This document shows, piece by piece, positions 1 to 6,532 of a stretch of 7,692 nt of DNA. Position numbers and translations under genes: made by a program. This DNA is from Sphingomonadales bacterium. Lineage in GTDB: Bacteria > Pseudomonadota > Alphaproteobacteria > Sphingomonadales > Sphingomonadaceae. A model generated the notes under the pieces. That model ran no database searches and was not told where the DNA came from. It saw nothing but the letters and a program-made list of their open reading frames with translations. The first letter of the stretch is position 1; each line of letters begins with the position of its first letter. Where the stretch lies: the NCBI GenBank assembly GCA_028868335.1, contig JAGWUU010000155.1, forward strand, positions 1 to 7,692, given 5' to 3'.

Positions 1-1
1 G

Positions 2-58
2 TCGAGCGAAGTCGAGACACGGGCGCGCGGCTTGTCGACTTCGCTCGAAGCGAACGGA
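2..58. repeat. Sphingomonad-type palindromic intergenic repeat
   Basis: Bases 2-15 (tcgagcgaagtcga) are the exact reverse complement of 35-48, giving a 14-bp perfect stem around a 19-base GC-rich loop. The right arm continues into agcgaacgg at 49-57. I recognise this core as a repeat scattered between genes in many Sphingomonadales genomes; that is recall, not a search. A second, mutually exclusive hairpin is possible: ttcgct (40-45) pairs with agcgaa (49-54) around a 3-base loop. The element lies directly in front of the fghA Shine-Dalgarno, so it would be in the 5' leader if transcription enters from the left. No T-run follows either stem, so it is not a canonical intrinsic terminator. The left edge of the element may lie outside the window. 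Confidence 0.75.
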
Positions 59-60
59 GG
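56..60 (+). promoter_or_regulatory. Shine-Dalgarno site of fghA
   Basis: GGAGG lies 11 bases before the GTG at 72. It supports the GTG as start, since no ATG occurs in frame until codon 28. The first two G residues are also the end of the repeat's cgaacgg tail, so the repeat contributes to this ribosome binding site. Confidence 0.6.
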
Positions 61-71
61 CTATAGGTACA

Positions 72-905
72 GTGGATCAAGTCAGCACCAACCGCAGTCA
101 CGGGGGCACTCAGGGGGTTTATTCCCATCAGAGCGTCGTCACCGGAACGCCGATGACCTTCTCGGTGTTCGTCCCCGATCACGCGCCGGGGGCGAAACTA
201 CCGGTACTGTGGTATCTCTCCGGTCTGACCTGCACCCAGGCCAACGTCACCGAAAAGGGCGAGTTCCGCGCTGCCTGCGCCGAGCATGGGATCATCTTCG
301 TCGCCCCGGACACCAGCCCGCGCGGCGAGGACGTGGCGGACGACGAGGCCTATGATTTCGGCAAGGGCGCAGGGTTCTATGTCGACGCGACGCAGGAGCC
401 GTGGGCGGCCAACTACCGGATGCGCAGCTATATCGAGGACGAACTGCCCGCGGTGATCGCGGCGGAATTTCCGGCAGACATGGCACGGCAGGGCATTACC
501 GGCCATTCGATGGGCGGGCACGGCGCGCTGACGATCAGCCTGCGCAATCCCGGCCGCTTTCGCTCGACCAGCGCCTTCGCGCCGATCGTCAGCCCGATCA
601 ACTGTCCGTGGGGCGAAAAGGCCCTGGGTGGCTATCTTGGCCCGGACAAGGCCGGTTGGCGCGAATACGATGCCTGCACACTGATCGAGGACGGTGCGCG
701 CCTGCCCGACCTGCTCATCGACCAGGGCGATGCCGACATGTTCCTGCACGACCAGCTCAAGACAGGACTGCTGGTGCTGACCTGCAGGAAGGCGGGCATC
801 CCGGCGACGATCCGGATGCAGGCGGGCTATGACCATTCCTACTATTTCATCTCGACCTTTATGGCCGAGCATGTCGCCTGGCACGCGCAGAGGCTGAAGG
901 CATGA
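72..905 (+). CDS. fghA: S-formylglutathione hydrolase
   Basis: The enzyme hydrolyses S-formylglutathione to glutathione and formate, the last step of glutathione-dependent formaldehyde oxidation in the cytoplasm. The 277-residue protein is a full-length alpha/beta hydrolase of the esterase D family. The nucleophile elbow GHSMGG places catalytic Ser at 146. The segment LIDQGDADMF gives Asp222 and GYDHSYYF gives His255, completing the triad by comparison with human esterase D. GLTCT (Cys54) and the N-terminal GGTQGVY are also family hallmarks. The GTG start is chosen because it gives the normal family N-terminus and has GGAGG upstream. The stop overlaps the fdsG start as ATGA, so the enzyme that releases formate is translationally coupled to the enzyme that consumes it. 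No signal peptide is seen. Confidence 0.96.
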   Translation: MDQVSTNRSHGGTQGVYSHQSVVTGTPMTFSVFVPDHAPGAKLPVLWYLSGLTCTQANVTEKGEFRAACAEHGIIFVAPDTSPRGEDVADDEAYDFGKGAGFYVDATQEPWAANYRMRSYIEDELPAVIAAEFPADMARQGITGHSMGGHGALTISLRNPGRFRSTSAFAPIVSPINCPWGEKALGGYLGPDKAGWREYDACTLIEDGARLPDLLIDQGDADMFLHDQLKTGLLVLTCRKAGIPATIRMQAGYDHSYYFISTFMAEHVAWHAQRLKA

Positions 906-1327
906 CCCGCACCATCCGCATCGCCCAGATCTGCGCGAACCACGCGGAGCTTGAAGGTCCGCTGCTGCCGATCCTCCACGCCGTTCAGGGCGAATTCGGC
1001 TGCGTCGATGCCGAGGCGGAGCGGGTGATCGCGAGCGCGCTCAACCTCAGCCGCGCAGAGGTGCATGGCGTGGTCAGCTTCTACCACGACTTCACCGCGA
1101 CACCCGATCCGCGCCCCTGCCTCGAACTGTGTCGCGCCGAGGCCTGTCAGGCGCGCGGCGTCGAAGCCATGGTCGCCGCGGCGGAGACGGCGGCTGGTCA
1201 GCGCGTGCGGGTCAGGACGGTCTATTGCCTCGGGCTCTGTTCGGTCGGCCCCAACGCCCGCGTCGGCGATGACCTCCACGCTCGGCTCGATGAAACTTCG
1301 CTGGTCAAACTGGTGAAGTCGCTGTGA
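902..1327 (+). CDS. fdsG: NAD-dependent formate dehydrogenase gamma subunit (NuoE-like, 2Fe-2S)
   Basis: This is the small electron-transfer subunit of the soluble molybdenum formate dehydrogenase. It belongs to the NuoE/thioredoxin-like 2Fe-2S ferredoxin family and pairs with FdsB in the NADH-forming module. The 141 residues are a normal length. The four cluster ligands are visible as LCRAEAC (Cys77, Cys82) and YCLGLC (Cys109, Cys113), and the helical N-terminal part includes HGVVSFYHDF. AGAGG at 889-893 lies 8 bases before the ATG. The gene overlaps fghA by four bases (ATGA) and fdsB by four bases (GTGA). NuoE of respiratory complex I is the obvious alternative, but the downstream alpha subunit with a full molybdopterin domain and the fdsD gene settle it as FdsG. 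Confidence 0.93.
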   Translation: MTRTIRIAQICANHAELEGPLLPILHAVQGEFGCVDAEAERVIASALNLSRAEVHGVVSFYHDFTATPDPRPCLELCRAEACQARGVEAMVAAAETAAGQRVRVRTVYCLGLCSVGPNARVGDDLHARLDETSLVKLVKSL

Positions 1328-2838
1328 CGGTCGTGCGGGTCAGCGACGATGCGCTGGCGCTGGCCTGCGGTGCCGATGCGGTGGCGGCGGCTTTCGGGAA
1401 CGCCGGTTACACGATCGAGCGGGTTTCATCCTGGGGCATGCACTGGCTTGAACCGCTGGTCGAGATCGACGGGATCGGCTGGGGGCCGGTGACGGCGGGT
1501 CGCGTTGCCGACGTGGCCGCTGGCAAGGCCGATGACCTGTGCATCGGTCCGATCGCGGGCCATCCCTTCATTGCCAGCCAGCAACGCCTGACTTTCGCCC
1601 GCGCGGGACGCACCAGGCCGCTCAGCCTTGACGACTACGCTGCGACCGGCGGCTGGCAGGGCCTCGACCGCGCGCGCGCCATGGCACCGGCGGACGTTGT
1701 CGCCGAAGTCACCGCCTCGGGCCTGCGCGGGCGAGGCGGGGCGGGTTTCCCGGCAGGGATCAAGTGGCAGACCGTCGCCAATGCCCCCGGCGAACGCAAG
1801 TATGTAGTCTGCAACGCCGACGAGGGCGACAGCGGCACCTTCGCCGACCGGATGCTGATGGAAGGCGACCCCTTCCAACTGATCGAGGGCATGGCGATCG
1901 CCGCCCACGCGGTCGGTGCAAGCCGGGGCTACATCTATGTCCGCAGCGAATACCCCCATGCAATTGCAAAGCTGAACTCTGCTTTAGCTTTGGCGCAATC
2001 GCGCATCGCCCCCCTTCGGATCGAAGTGCGCGTCGGCGCGGGCGCCTATGTCTGCGGCGAGGAGACTTCGCTGCTCAACAGCCTTGAAGGCAAGCGCGGA
2101 GAGGTGCGCGCCAAGCCGCCGCTGCCTGCTCTCGAAGGGCTGTTCGGTTGCCCTACCGTGGTCAACAACGTGCTGACGCTGGCGGCAATACCGCACATCC
2201 TGACGCCGGGCGGCGCGGGCTTCTACACGCAGCTTGGGATCGACCGCTCGAAGGGCACCATGCCGATCCAGCTTGCCGGGAACATCCGGCACGGCGGCCT
2301 TTACGAGACGGCCTTCGGGATCACCCTGAACGAACTGATCCACGACATCGGCGGCGGGACGGCATCGGGGCGCCCGGTCAAGGCGGTGCAGGTCGGCGGG
2401 CCGCTGGGGGCCTACATCCATCCGGACCGGTTCGACCTGCCGTTCGACTACGAAGCCTACGCCGGGGTCGACGCGCTGATCGGTCACGGCGGCATGGTGG
2501 TGTTCGACGACACGGCAAACATGGGTGCGATGGCGCGTTTCGCCATGCAGTTCTGCGCGGCCGAAAGCTGCGGCAAATGTACCCCGTGCAGGATCGGCTC
2601 GACCCGCGGGCTCGAACTGATCGACCGCATTCGTTCGGGCGCGGGGGCGGCGGATGCCGTCGAGGCATTGCCCCAAATGCACAATGCGCGCAAACTGCCC
2701 CGCAGCCGCGAGGAGGACATGGCCCTGCTCGAAGACCTTTGCGAAACGATGCAGTATGGATCGCTGTGCGCGCTGGGCGGGTTCACGCCCTATCCGGTGC
2801 GCTCGGCGCTGAAGCATTGGCCGGAGGATTTCTCGTGA
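1324..2838 (+). CDS. fdsB: NAD-dependent formate dehydrogenase beta subunit (NuoF-like; FMN, 4Fe-4S)
   Basis: This is the diaphorase subunit that passes electrons from FdsA through FMN to NAD+. The protein has 504 residues. Residues 1 to about 110 form the FdsB-type N-terminal domain, with WLEPLVE at 41-47 and no obvious cluster motif. The NuoF core follows: GRGGAGFPAGIKW (136-148) and CNADEGDSGTF (163-173) for NADH/FMN binding, then GAGAYVCGEETSLLNSLEG (238-256). The C-terminal 4Fe-4S site is ESCGKCTPC (Cys416, 419, 422) plus Cys482 in SLCALGG. The GTG start overlaps the fdsG stop. Compared with FdsB/NuoF sequences I recall, about ten residues are missing between SALALAQ (219-225) and IEVRVGAGAY, where relatives have a glycine-rich LLG...LGSG loop. 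The codons there are AT-rich, including a TTA at 1984. Confidence 0.95.
   Translation: MTVVRVSDDALALACGADAVAAAFGNAGYTIERVSSWGMHWLEPLVEIDGIGWGPVTAGRVADVAAGKADDLCIGPIAGHPFIASQQRLTFARAGRTRPLSLDDYAATGGWQGLDRARAMAPADVVAEVTASGLRGRGGAGFPAGIKWQTVANAPGERKYVVCNADEGDSGTFADRMLMEGDPFQLIEGMAIAAHAVGASRGYIYVRSEYPHAIAKLNSALALAQSRIAPLRIEVRVGAGAYVCGEETSLLNSLEGKRGEVRAKPPLPALEGLFGCPTVVNNVLTLAAIPHILTPGGAGFYTQLGIDRSKGTMPIQLAGNIRHGGLYETAFGITLNELIHDIGGGTASGRPVKAVQVGGPLGAYIHPDRFDLPFDYEAYAGVDALIGHGGMVVFDDTANMGAMARFAMQFCAAESCGKCTPCRIGSTRGLELIDRIRSGAGAADAVEALPQMHNARKLPRSREEDMALLEDLCETMQYGSLCALGGFTPYPVRSALKHWPEDFS
2823..2827 (+). promoter_or_regulatory. Shine-Dalgarno-like GGAGG at the end of fdsB
   Basis: GGAGG lies 7 bases before the GTG at 2835, ideal spacing for starting the 25-codon ORF there. 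By contrast, the bases just before the mobA ATG at 2909 (cggattcccctgcc) hold no good Shine-Dalgarno. The caution is that these bases also encode the family-conserved Pro-Glu-Asp near the FdsB C-terminus, so the match may be incidental. Confidence 0.35.
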
Positions 2839-2912
2839 GATCGCGCGCGGGCTTCGGCAGGCTTGGCCTGAGCAGGTCAACGGCAACGCACTGCCGGATT
2901 CCCCTGCCATGA
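2835..2912 (+). other. Possible 25-codon bridging ORF between fdsB and mobA
   Basis: A GTG at 2835 overlaps the fdsB stop (GTGA), and the ORF stops at the TGA that overlaps the mobA ATG (ATGA, 2909-2912). It would encode a 25-residue basic peptide beginning MRSRAGFGRLGLSR. It exactly fills the only sizeable gap in the operon and has GGAGG upstream. The likeliest role would be to carry ribosomes from fdsB to mobA rather than to make a useful peptide. I know no matching family. The perfect fit could be chance, because stop-free frames are common at this GC content. Confidence 0.25.
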
Positions 2913-3439
2913 TCCTCGGCGCGGTTCTCTCGGGCGGTCAATCCACCCGCTTCGGCAGCGACAAGGCCCTGGCCGAACTCGACGGCCACAGCCTGCTCGG
3001 CCTTGCGGTCGATGCTCTGTCGCTGTGGTGCGAAAAGGTCGTGGTGGTCGGACGCGAGGAGGCTCCGGCCCCGACCATTCCTGACTGGCCGCGGCCCGGC
3101 ATGGGTCCGCTGGGGGGTATTGCCGCCGCGCTGCGTCTGGCGCGGGACGAGGATTTTACGGCCGTGCTGACGATCGGCGTTGATGCCCCCGGCCTGCCGG
3201 ACGATCTGCTTGAGCGGCTCTCGCCCGGCCCCGCCTACCTCGAAGGCCAACCGGTGATCGGCCTCTGGCCCGCCGACGCGGACAAGGCGGTGATGCGAAT
3301 TCTCGAAGGCGAGGGCCGGCACAGCCTGATCGCCTTCACCGAAGCTATCGGGGCAAGACCGGTGCGTCTGGCGCGCAATCCTGCTAATATCAACACCCAG
3401 GCGGACCTTGCCGCCCTTGGCGCGGAGAAGCGCTCATGA
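2909..3439 (+). CDS. mobA: Molybdenum cofactor guanylyltransferase
   Basis: MobA transfers GMP from GTP to Mo-molybdopterin and builds the bis-MGD cofactor required by the FdsA-type formate dehydrogenase. The 176-residue protein is slightly shorter than E. coli MobA (about 194). It shows the nucleotidyltransferase signature LSGGQSTRFGSDKAL (7-21, with Lys19), GPLGG (66-70), the metal-binding Asp92 in IGVDAPGLP, and the C-terminal NINTQADL (160-167). Phe replaces the common Met in the TRFG motif. The start is the only usable one: I found no ATG, GTG or TTG in this frame between the end of fdsB and 2909. Its Shine-Dalgarno is weak, which suggests coupling to upstream translation. The stop overlaps the fdsA start (ATGA). 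Its place between the beta and alpha genes suggests dedicated cofactor supply, which is inference. Confidence 0.92.
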   Translation: MILGAVLSGGQSTRFGSDKALAELDGHSLLGLAVDALSLWCEKVVVVGREEAPAPTIPDWPRPGMGPLGGIAAALRLARDEDFTAVLTIGVDAPGLPDDLLERLSPGPAYLEGQPVIGLWPADADKAVMRILEGEGRHSLIAFTEAIGARPVRLARNPANINTQADLAALGAEKRS

Positions 3440-6294
3440 CCTACCAGCCCCAGGCCGATTTTGGTACGCCTGCCGTATCCAGCGACACCCTGGTCAGCCT
3501 GACCATCGATGGCCGCGCCGTGACCGTCCCCGCTGGAACCAGCGTGATGCGCGCGGCGGCGGAGTGTGGCGGCTCGATCCCGAGCCTTTGCGCAACCGAC
3601 AGCCTGGAGGCCTTCGGCTCGTGCCGCATGTGCCTGGTCGAAATTGAAGGGCGGCGCGGCACGCCCGCAAGCTGCACCACGCCCGCCGAACAGGGCATGG
3701 TGGTCCACACCCAGTCAGACCGTCTCGGCCGTTTGCGCAAGGGGGTGATGGAACTCTACATTTCCGACCACCCGCTCGATTGCCTGACCTGCTCGGCCAA
3801 CAATGATTGCGAGTTGCAGGACACGGCCGCCCAGGTCGGCCTGCGCGATGTCCGCTATGGTTATGCCGGAGCGGATCACCTCGGCCTCGCGACCGACGGT
3901 TCCAACCCCTACTTCGATTTCGATCCCAGCAAATGCATCGTCTGCTCGCGCTGCGTGCGCGCCTGCGACGAGGTTCAGGGAACCCTTGCCCTGACGATCG
4001 ACGGGCGCGGCTTCGCCAGCGGCGTCAGCGCGGGCCAGACGGGCGACGATTTCCTCTCCAGCGAATGCGTTTCGTGCGGCGCCTGTGTCCAGGCCTGCCC
4101 CACCGCGACCTTGCAGGAAAAGGCGGTGAAGGAGATCGGCAAACCCGAGCGCGCCGTCATCACCACCTGCGCCTATTGCGGTGTCGGCTGCACGTTCCGC
4201 GCCGAGATGCGCGGCGAGCAACTGGTCCGCATGGTGCCGTGGAAGGACGGCAAGGCCAACCGCGGGCATAGCTGCGTCAAGGGCCGCTTCGCCTGGGGCT
4301 ATGCCAACCACAAGGACCGCATTCTCGATCCGATGATCCGCGACAGCGTCGACGATCCCTGGCGCGTGGTGAGCTGGGACGAGGCGCTGGAGTTCACGGC
4401 CGAACGCCTGACCGCGATCAAGGCGCAATACGGCGCGCGGGCGCTGGGCGGCATCACCTCGAGCCGCTGCACCAACGAAGAAACCTACCTCGTCCAGAAG
4501 CTGGTGCGCGCCGGGTTCGGATCGAACAATGTCGATACCTGCGCACGGGTCTGCCACTCACCCACCGGCTATGGCCTGTCCAAGACCTTCGGCACCAGCG
4601 CGGGGACACAGGACTTCGACTCGGTGATGGATGCCGACGTGGTGCTGGTGATCGGCGCCAATCCCACCGATGCCCATCCCGTTTTCGCCAGCCGCCTCAA
4701 GAAGCGGTTGCGACAGGGGGCGAAGCTGATCGTGATCGACCCCCGCCAGATCGACCTGGTCCGCTCGCCGCACATCGAGGCCGCGCACCACCTCGCGCTC
4801 CAGCCCGGCACCAACGTCGCGGTGCTGACCGCCATGGCCCATGTCATCGTTACAGAAGAGTTGGCCGACGAGGCCTTTATCCGCGAACGCTGCGACTGGG
4901 ACGAATACAGCGACTGGGCGCGCTTCGTCGCCGAGGAGCGCCATTCGCCCGAAACGCTCGAACCCGTCACCCGCGTCCCCGCCGCCGAATTGCGCGCTGC
5001 CGCTCGCCTTTACGCGACCGGGGGGAACGGGGCGATCTACTATGGCCTTGGCGTCACCGAGCACAGCCAGGGCAGCTCCACCGTAATGGCCATCGCCAAC
5101 CTTGCCATGGCCACCGGCAACATCGGACGGCGCGGTGTCGGCGTGAATCCCTTGCGCGGGCAGAACAACGTGCAGGGAAGCTGCGACATGGGTTCGTTCC
5201 CGCACGAACTGCCTGGCTATCGCCACATCTCCGGCGCGGTGGTGCGCGAACTGTTCGAGGCCGATTGGGGCGTAACCCTCGATCCCGATCCCGGGCTGCG
5301 TATCCCCAACATGCTCGACGCCGCGCTCGATGGATCGTTCCGCGCGCTCTACGTACAGGGCGAGGACATCCTCCAATCCGATCCCAACACCCATCACGTC
5401 TCGGCGGGGCTCAAGGCTATGGACTGCGTTATCGTCCACGACCTGTTCCTCAACGAAACGGCCAACTATGCCCACGTTTTCCTGCCGGGCAGCACCTTCC
5501 TCGAAAAGGACGGCACCTTCACCAATGCCGAACGCCGCATCCAGCTTGTCCGCAAGGTGATGGAACCGGCCAACGGTCCAAACGGCAAGGGCATGGCGGA
5601 CTGGGAAGTGACCCAGGCGCTGGCAAACGCACTCGGGCTGGGCTGGAGCTACACCCATCCGAGCGAGATCATGGACGAGATCGCCCGCCTCACCCCGACC
5701 TTCGCGGGGGTGTCGTTCGATCGGCTCGACGCCGAAGGCTCGCTGCAATGGCCGGTCAACGAAGCCCATCCCGATGGCTCCCCGATCATGCACGTCGATG
5801 GCTTCGTGCGGGGCAAGGGGCGGTTCATGGTGACGGACTACGTGCCGACCGACGAGCGCACCGGCCCCCGCTATCCGCTGCTGCTGACCACGGGGCGCAT
5901 CCTCAGCCAGTACAACGTCGGCGCGCAGACCCGGCGGACCGACAACACCGTCTGGCACGATGAGGATTTGCTCGAAATCCATCCGTCCGACGCCGACAAC
6001 CGCGGGATCAACAGCGGCGACTGGGTGCGCCTTGCCAGCCGGACGGGCGAAACCACCCTGCGCGCCGAAGTGACTACCCGGGTGGCGCCGGGCGTGGTCT
6101 ATACCACCTTCCATCACCCCGCGACGCAGGCCAACGTGGTCACAACCGAATATTCCGACTGGGCCACCAACTGCCCCGAATACAAGGTGACGGCCGTGCA
6201 GGTCCTGCCGAGCAACGGCCCGACCGAATGGCAGGAGACCTATGCGAGCTGGTCCGCCAAGAGCCGCCGCATCATGGCGGAACCGGCGGAATAG
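3436..6294 (+). CDS. fdsA: NAD-dependent formate dehydrogenase alpha subunit (Mo bis-MGD catalytic)
   Basis: This is the catalytic subunit, oxidising formate to CO2 in the cytoplasm. The 952 residues contain, in order: a 2Fe-2S ferredoxin domain (Cys52, 63, 66, 80); a His-Cys 4Fe-4S site (His112, Cys116, 119, 125); two ferredoxin-type 4Fe-4S sites (Cys167, 170, 173, 177 and Cys211, 214, 217, 221); and the 4Fe-4S site next to the cofactor (Cys245, 248, 252, 280). The molybdopterin domain follows. The molybdenum ligand is Cys373 in RVCHSPTGYG, encoded TGC, so this is a cysteine and not a selenocysteine enzyme. His374 and Arg574 (NPLRGQNNVQG) match the Cys386/His387/Arg587 triad of Rhodobacter capsulatus FdsA as I recall it, with a constant offset of 13. 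The C-terminal dinucleotide-binding domain starts near 810 (RYPLLLTTGR). No Tat signal is present. GGAG lies 8 bases before the ATG. Confidence 0.97.
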   Translation: MTYQPQADFGTPAVSSDTLVSLTIDGRAVTVPAGTSVMRAAAECGGSIPSLCATDSLEAFGSCRMCLVEIEGRRGTPASCTTPAEQGMVVHTQSDRLGRLRKGVMELYISDHPLDCLTCSANNDCELQDTAAQVGLRDVRYGYAGADHLGLATDGSNPYFDFDPSKCIVCSRCVRACDEVQGTLALTIDGRGFASGVSAGQTGDDFLSSECVSCGACVQACPTATLQEKAVKEIGKPERAVITTCAYCGVGCTFRAEMRGEQLVRMVPWKDGKANRGHSCVKGRFAWGYANHKDRILDPMIRDSVDDPWRVVSWDEALEFTAERLTAIKAQYGARALGGITSSRCTNEETYLVQKLVRAGFGSNNVDTCARVCHSPTGYGLSKTFGTSAGTQDFDSVMDADVVLVIGANPTDAHPVFASRLKKRLRQGAKLIVIDPRQIDLVRSPHIEAAHHLALQPGTNVAVLTAMAHVIVTEELADEAFIRERCDWDEYSDWARFVAEERHSPETLEPVTRVPAAELRAAARLYATGGNGAIYYGLGVTEHSQGSSTVMAIANLAMATGNIGRRGVGVNPLRGQNNVQGSCDMGSFPHELPGYRHISGAVVRELFEADWGVTLDPDPGLRIPNMLDAALDGSFRALYVQGEDILQSDPNTHHVSAGLKAMDCVIVHDLFLNETANYAHVFLPGSTFLEKDGTFTNAERRIQLVRKVMEPANGPNGKGMADWEVTQALANALGLGWSYTHPSEIMDEIARLTPTFAGVSFDRLDAEGSLQWPVNEAHPDGSPIMHVDGFVRGKGRFMVTDYVPTDERTGPRYPLLLTTGRILSQYNVGAQTRRTDNTVWHDEDLLEIHPSDADNRGINSGDWVRLASRTGETTLRAEVTTRVAPGVVYTTFHHPATQANVVTTEYSDWATNCPEYKVTAVQVLPSNGPTEWQETYASWSAKSRRIMAEPAE

Positions 6295-6298
6295 GCCG

Positions 6299-6490
6299 AT
6301 GGACATTAAACACCTGACCTACATGGCGAACCAGATCGCCCGCAATTTCGCCGTTCGGGGCGAAAGTGTAGCGGCCGAAGCCACCGCGCAGCACATCCGC
6401 GACTACTGGGAACCCAGGATGACCGCGGCACTGCGCGCTGATCCGGGTGGACTGGACGATATTGCGAAAGAAGCGTTTCGGCAGCTTTAG
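6299..6490 (+). CDS. fdsD: Formate dehydrogenase delta subunit
   Basis: This small protein, encoded at the end of fds operons, is needed for or promotes assembly and stability of the soluble formate dehydrogenase. It has 63 residues. The sequence is typical of the family: YMANQIARNFAVRG near the N-terminus, then AQHIRDYWEPRM (30-41). There are no cysteines and no membrane segment. The ATG lies 4 bases after the fdsA stop, with GGCGGA about 8 bases before it. An in-frame ATG further upstream at 6242 lies within fdsA and is unlikely to be used. The stop codon falls within the first arm of the inverted repeat at 6487-6528. Neither fdsC nor fdhD follows; the next gene is on the opposite strand. 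Confidence 0.88.
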   Translation: MDIKHLTYMANQIARNFAVRGESVAAEATAQHIRDYWEPRMTAALRADPGGLDDIAKEAFRQL

Positions 6491-6528
6491 GGCCTGTCCT
6501 GATCTGGCTGGATCAGGAAAAACCCTAA
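6487..6528. terminator. Nested inverted repeat between convergent genes, possible bidirectional terminator
   Basis: Inner arms tcctgatc (6497-6504) and gatcagga (6511-6518) pair perfectly over 8 bp around a 6-base loop. Outer arms ttaggg (6487-6492) and ccctaa (6523-6528) add 6 bp, separated from the inner stem by a symmetric 4 x 4 internal loop. The structure lies between the ends of fdsD and the minus-strand crotonase gene and includes the fdsD stop codon. The position fits a shared terminator. It is not canonical, because no T-run follows the stem on either strand; the A-run at 6518-6522 sits within the 3' side on the plus strand. Confidence 0.45.
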
Positions 6529-6532
6529 CCGT

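Noticed and set aside
2855..2875. A short hairpin (caggc ttg gcctg) in the fdsB-mobA gap as a terminator or attenuator
   Set aside because: The stem is only 5 bp with no T-run, and a terminator here would cut off mobA, fdsA and fdsD.
1984..2910. A 308-codon minus-strand open frame opposite fdsB and the fdsB-mobA gap
   Set aside because: It is a shadow of fdsB with no recognisable motifs; the fdsB translation carries all expected cofactor sites.
4552..4554. A possible selenocysteine at the molybdenum ligand of FdsA
   Set aside because: The codon is TGC, cysteine. No in-frame TGA or SECIS-like element is needed.
902..6294. Reading the fdsG, fdsB and fdsA genes as nuoE, nuoF and nuoG of respiratory complex I
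   Set aside because: The alpha protein has a full bis-MGD domain with Cys373, His374 and Arg574, no other nuo genes are present, and fdsD and mobA accompany it. These identify formate dehydrogenase.
4558..6306. A 582-codon open frame on the minus strand opposite fdsA
   Set aside because: It lies wholly opposite a gene with strong family motifs, and its translation shows no recognisable domain. Long antisense frames are expected in GC-rich coding DNA with strong third-position bias.
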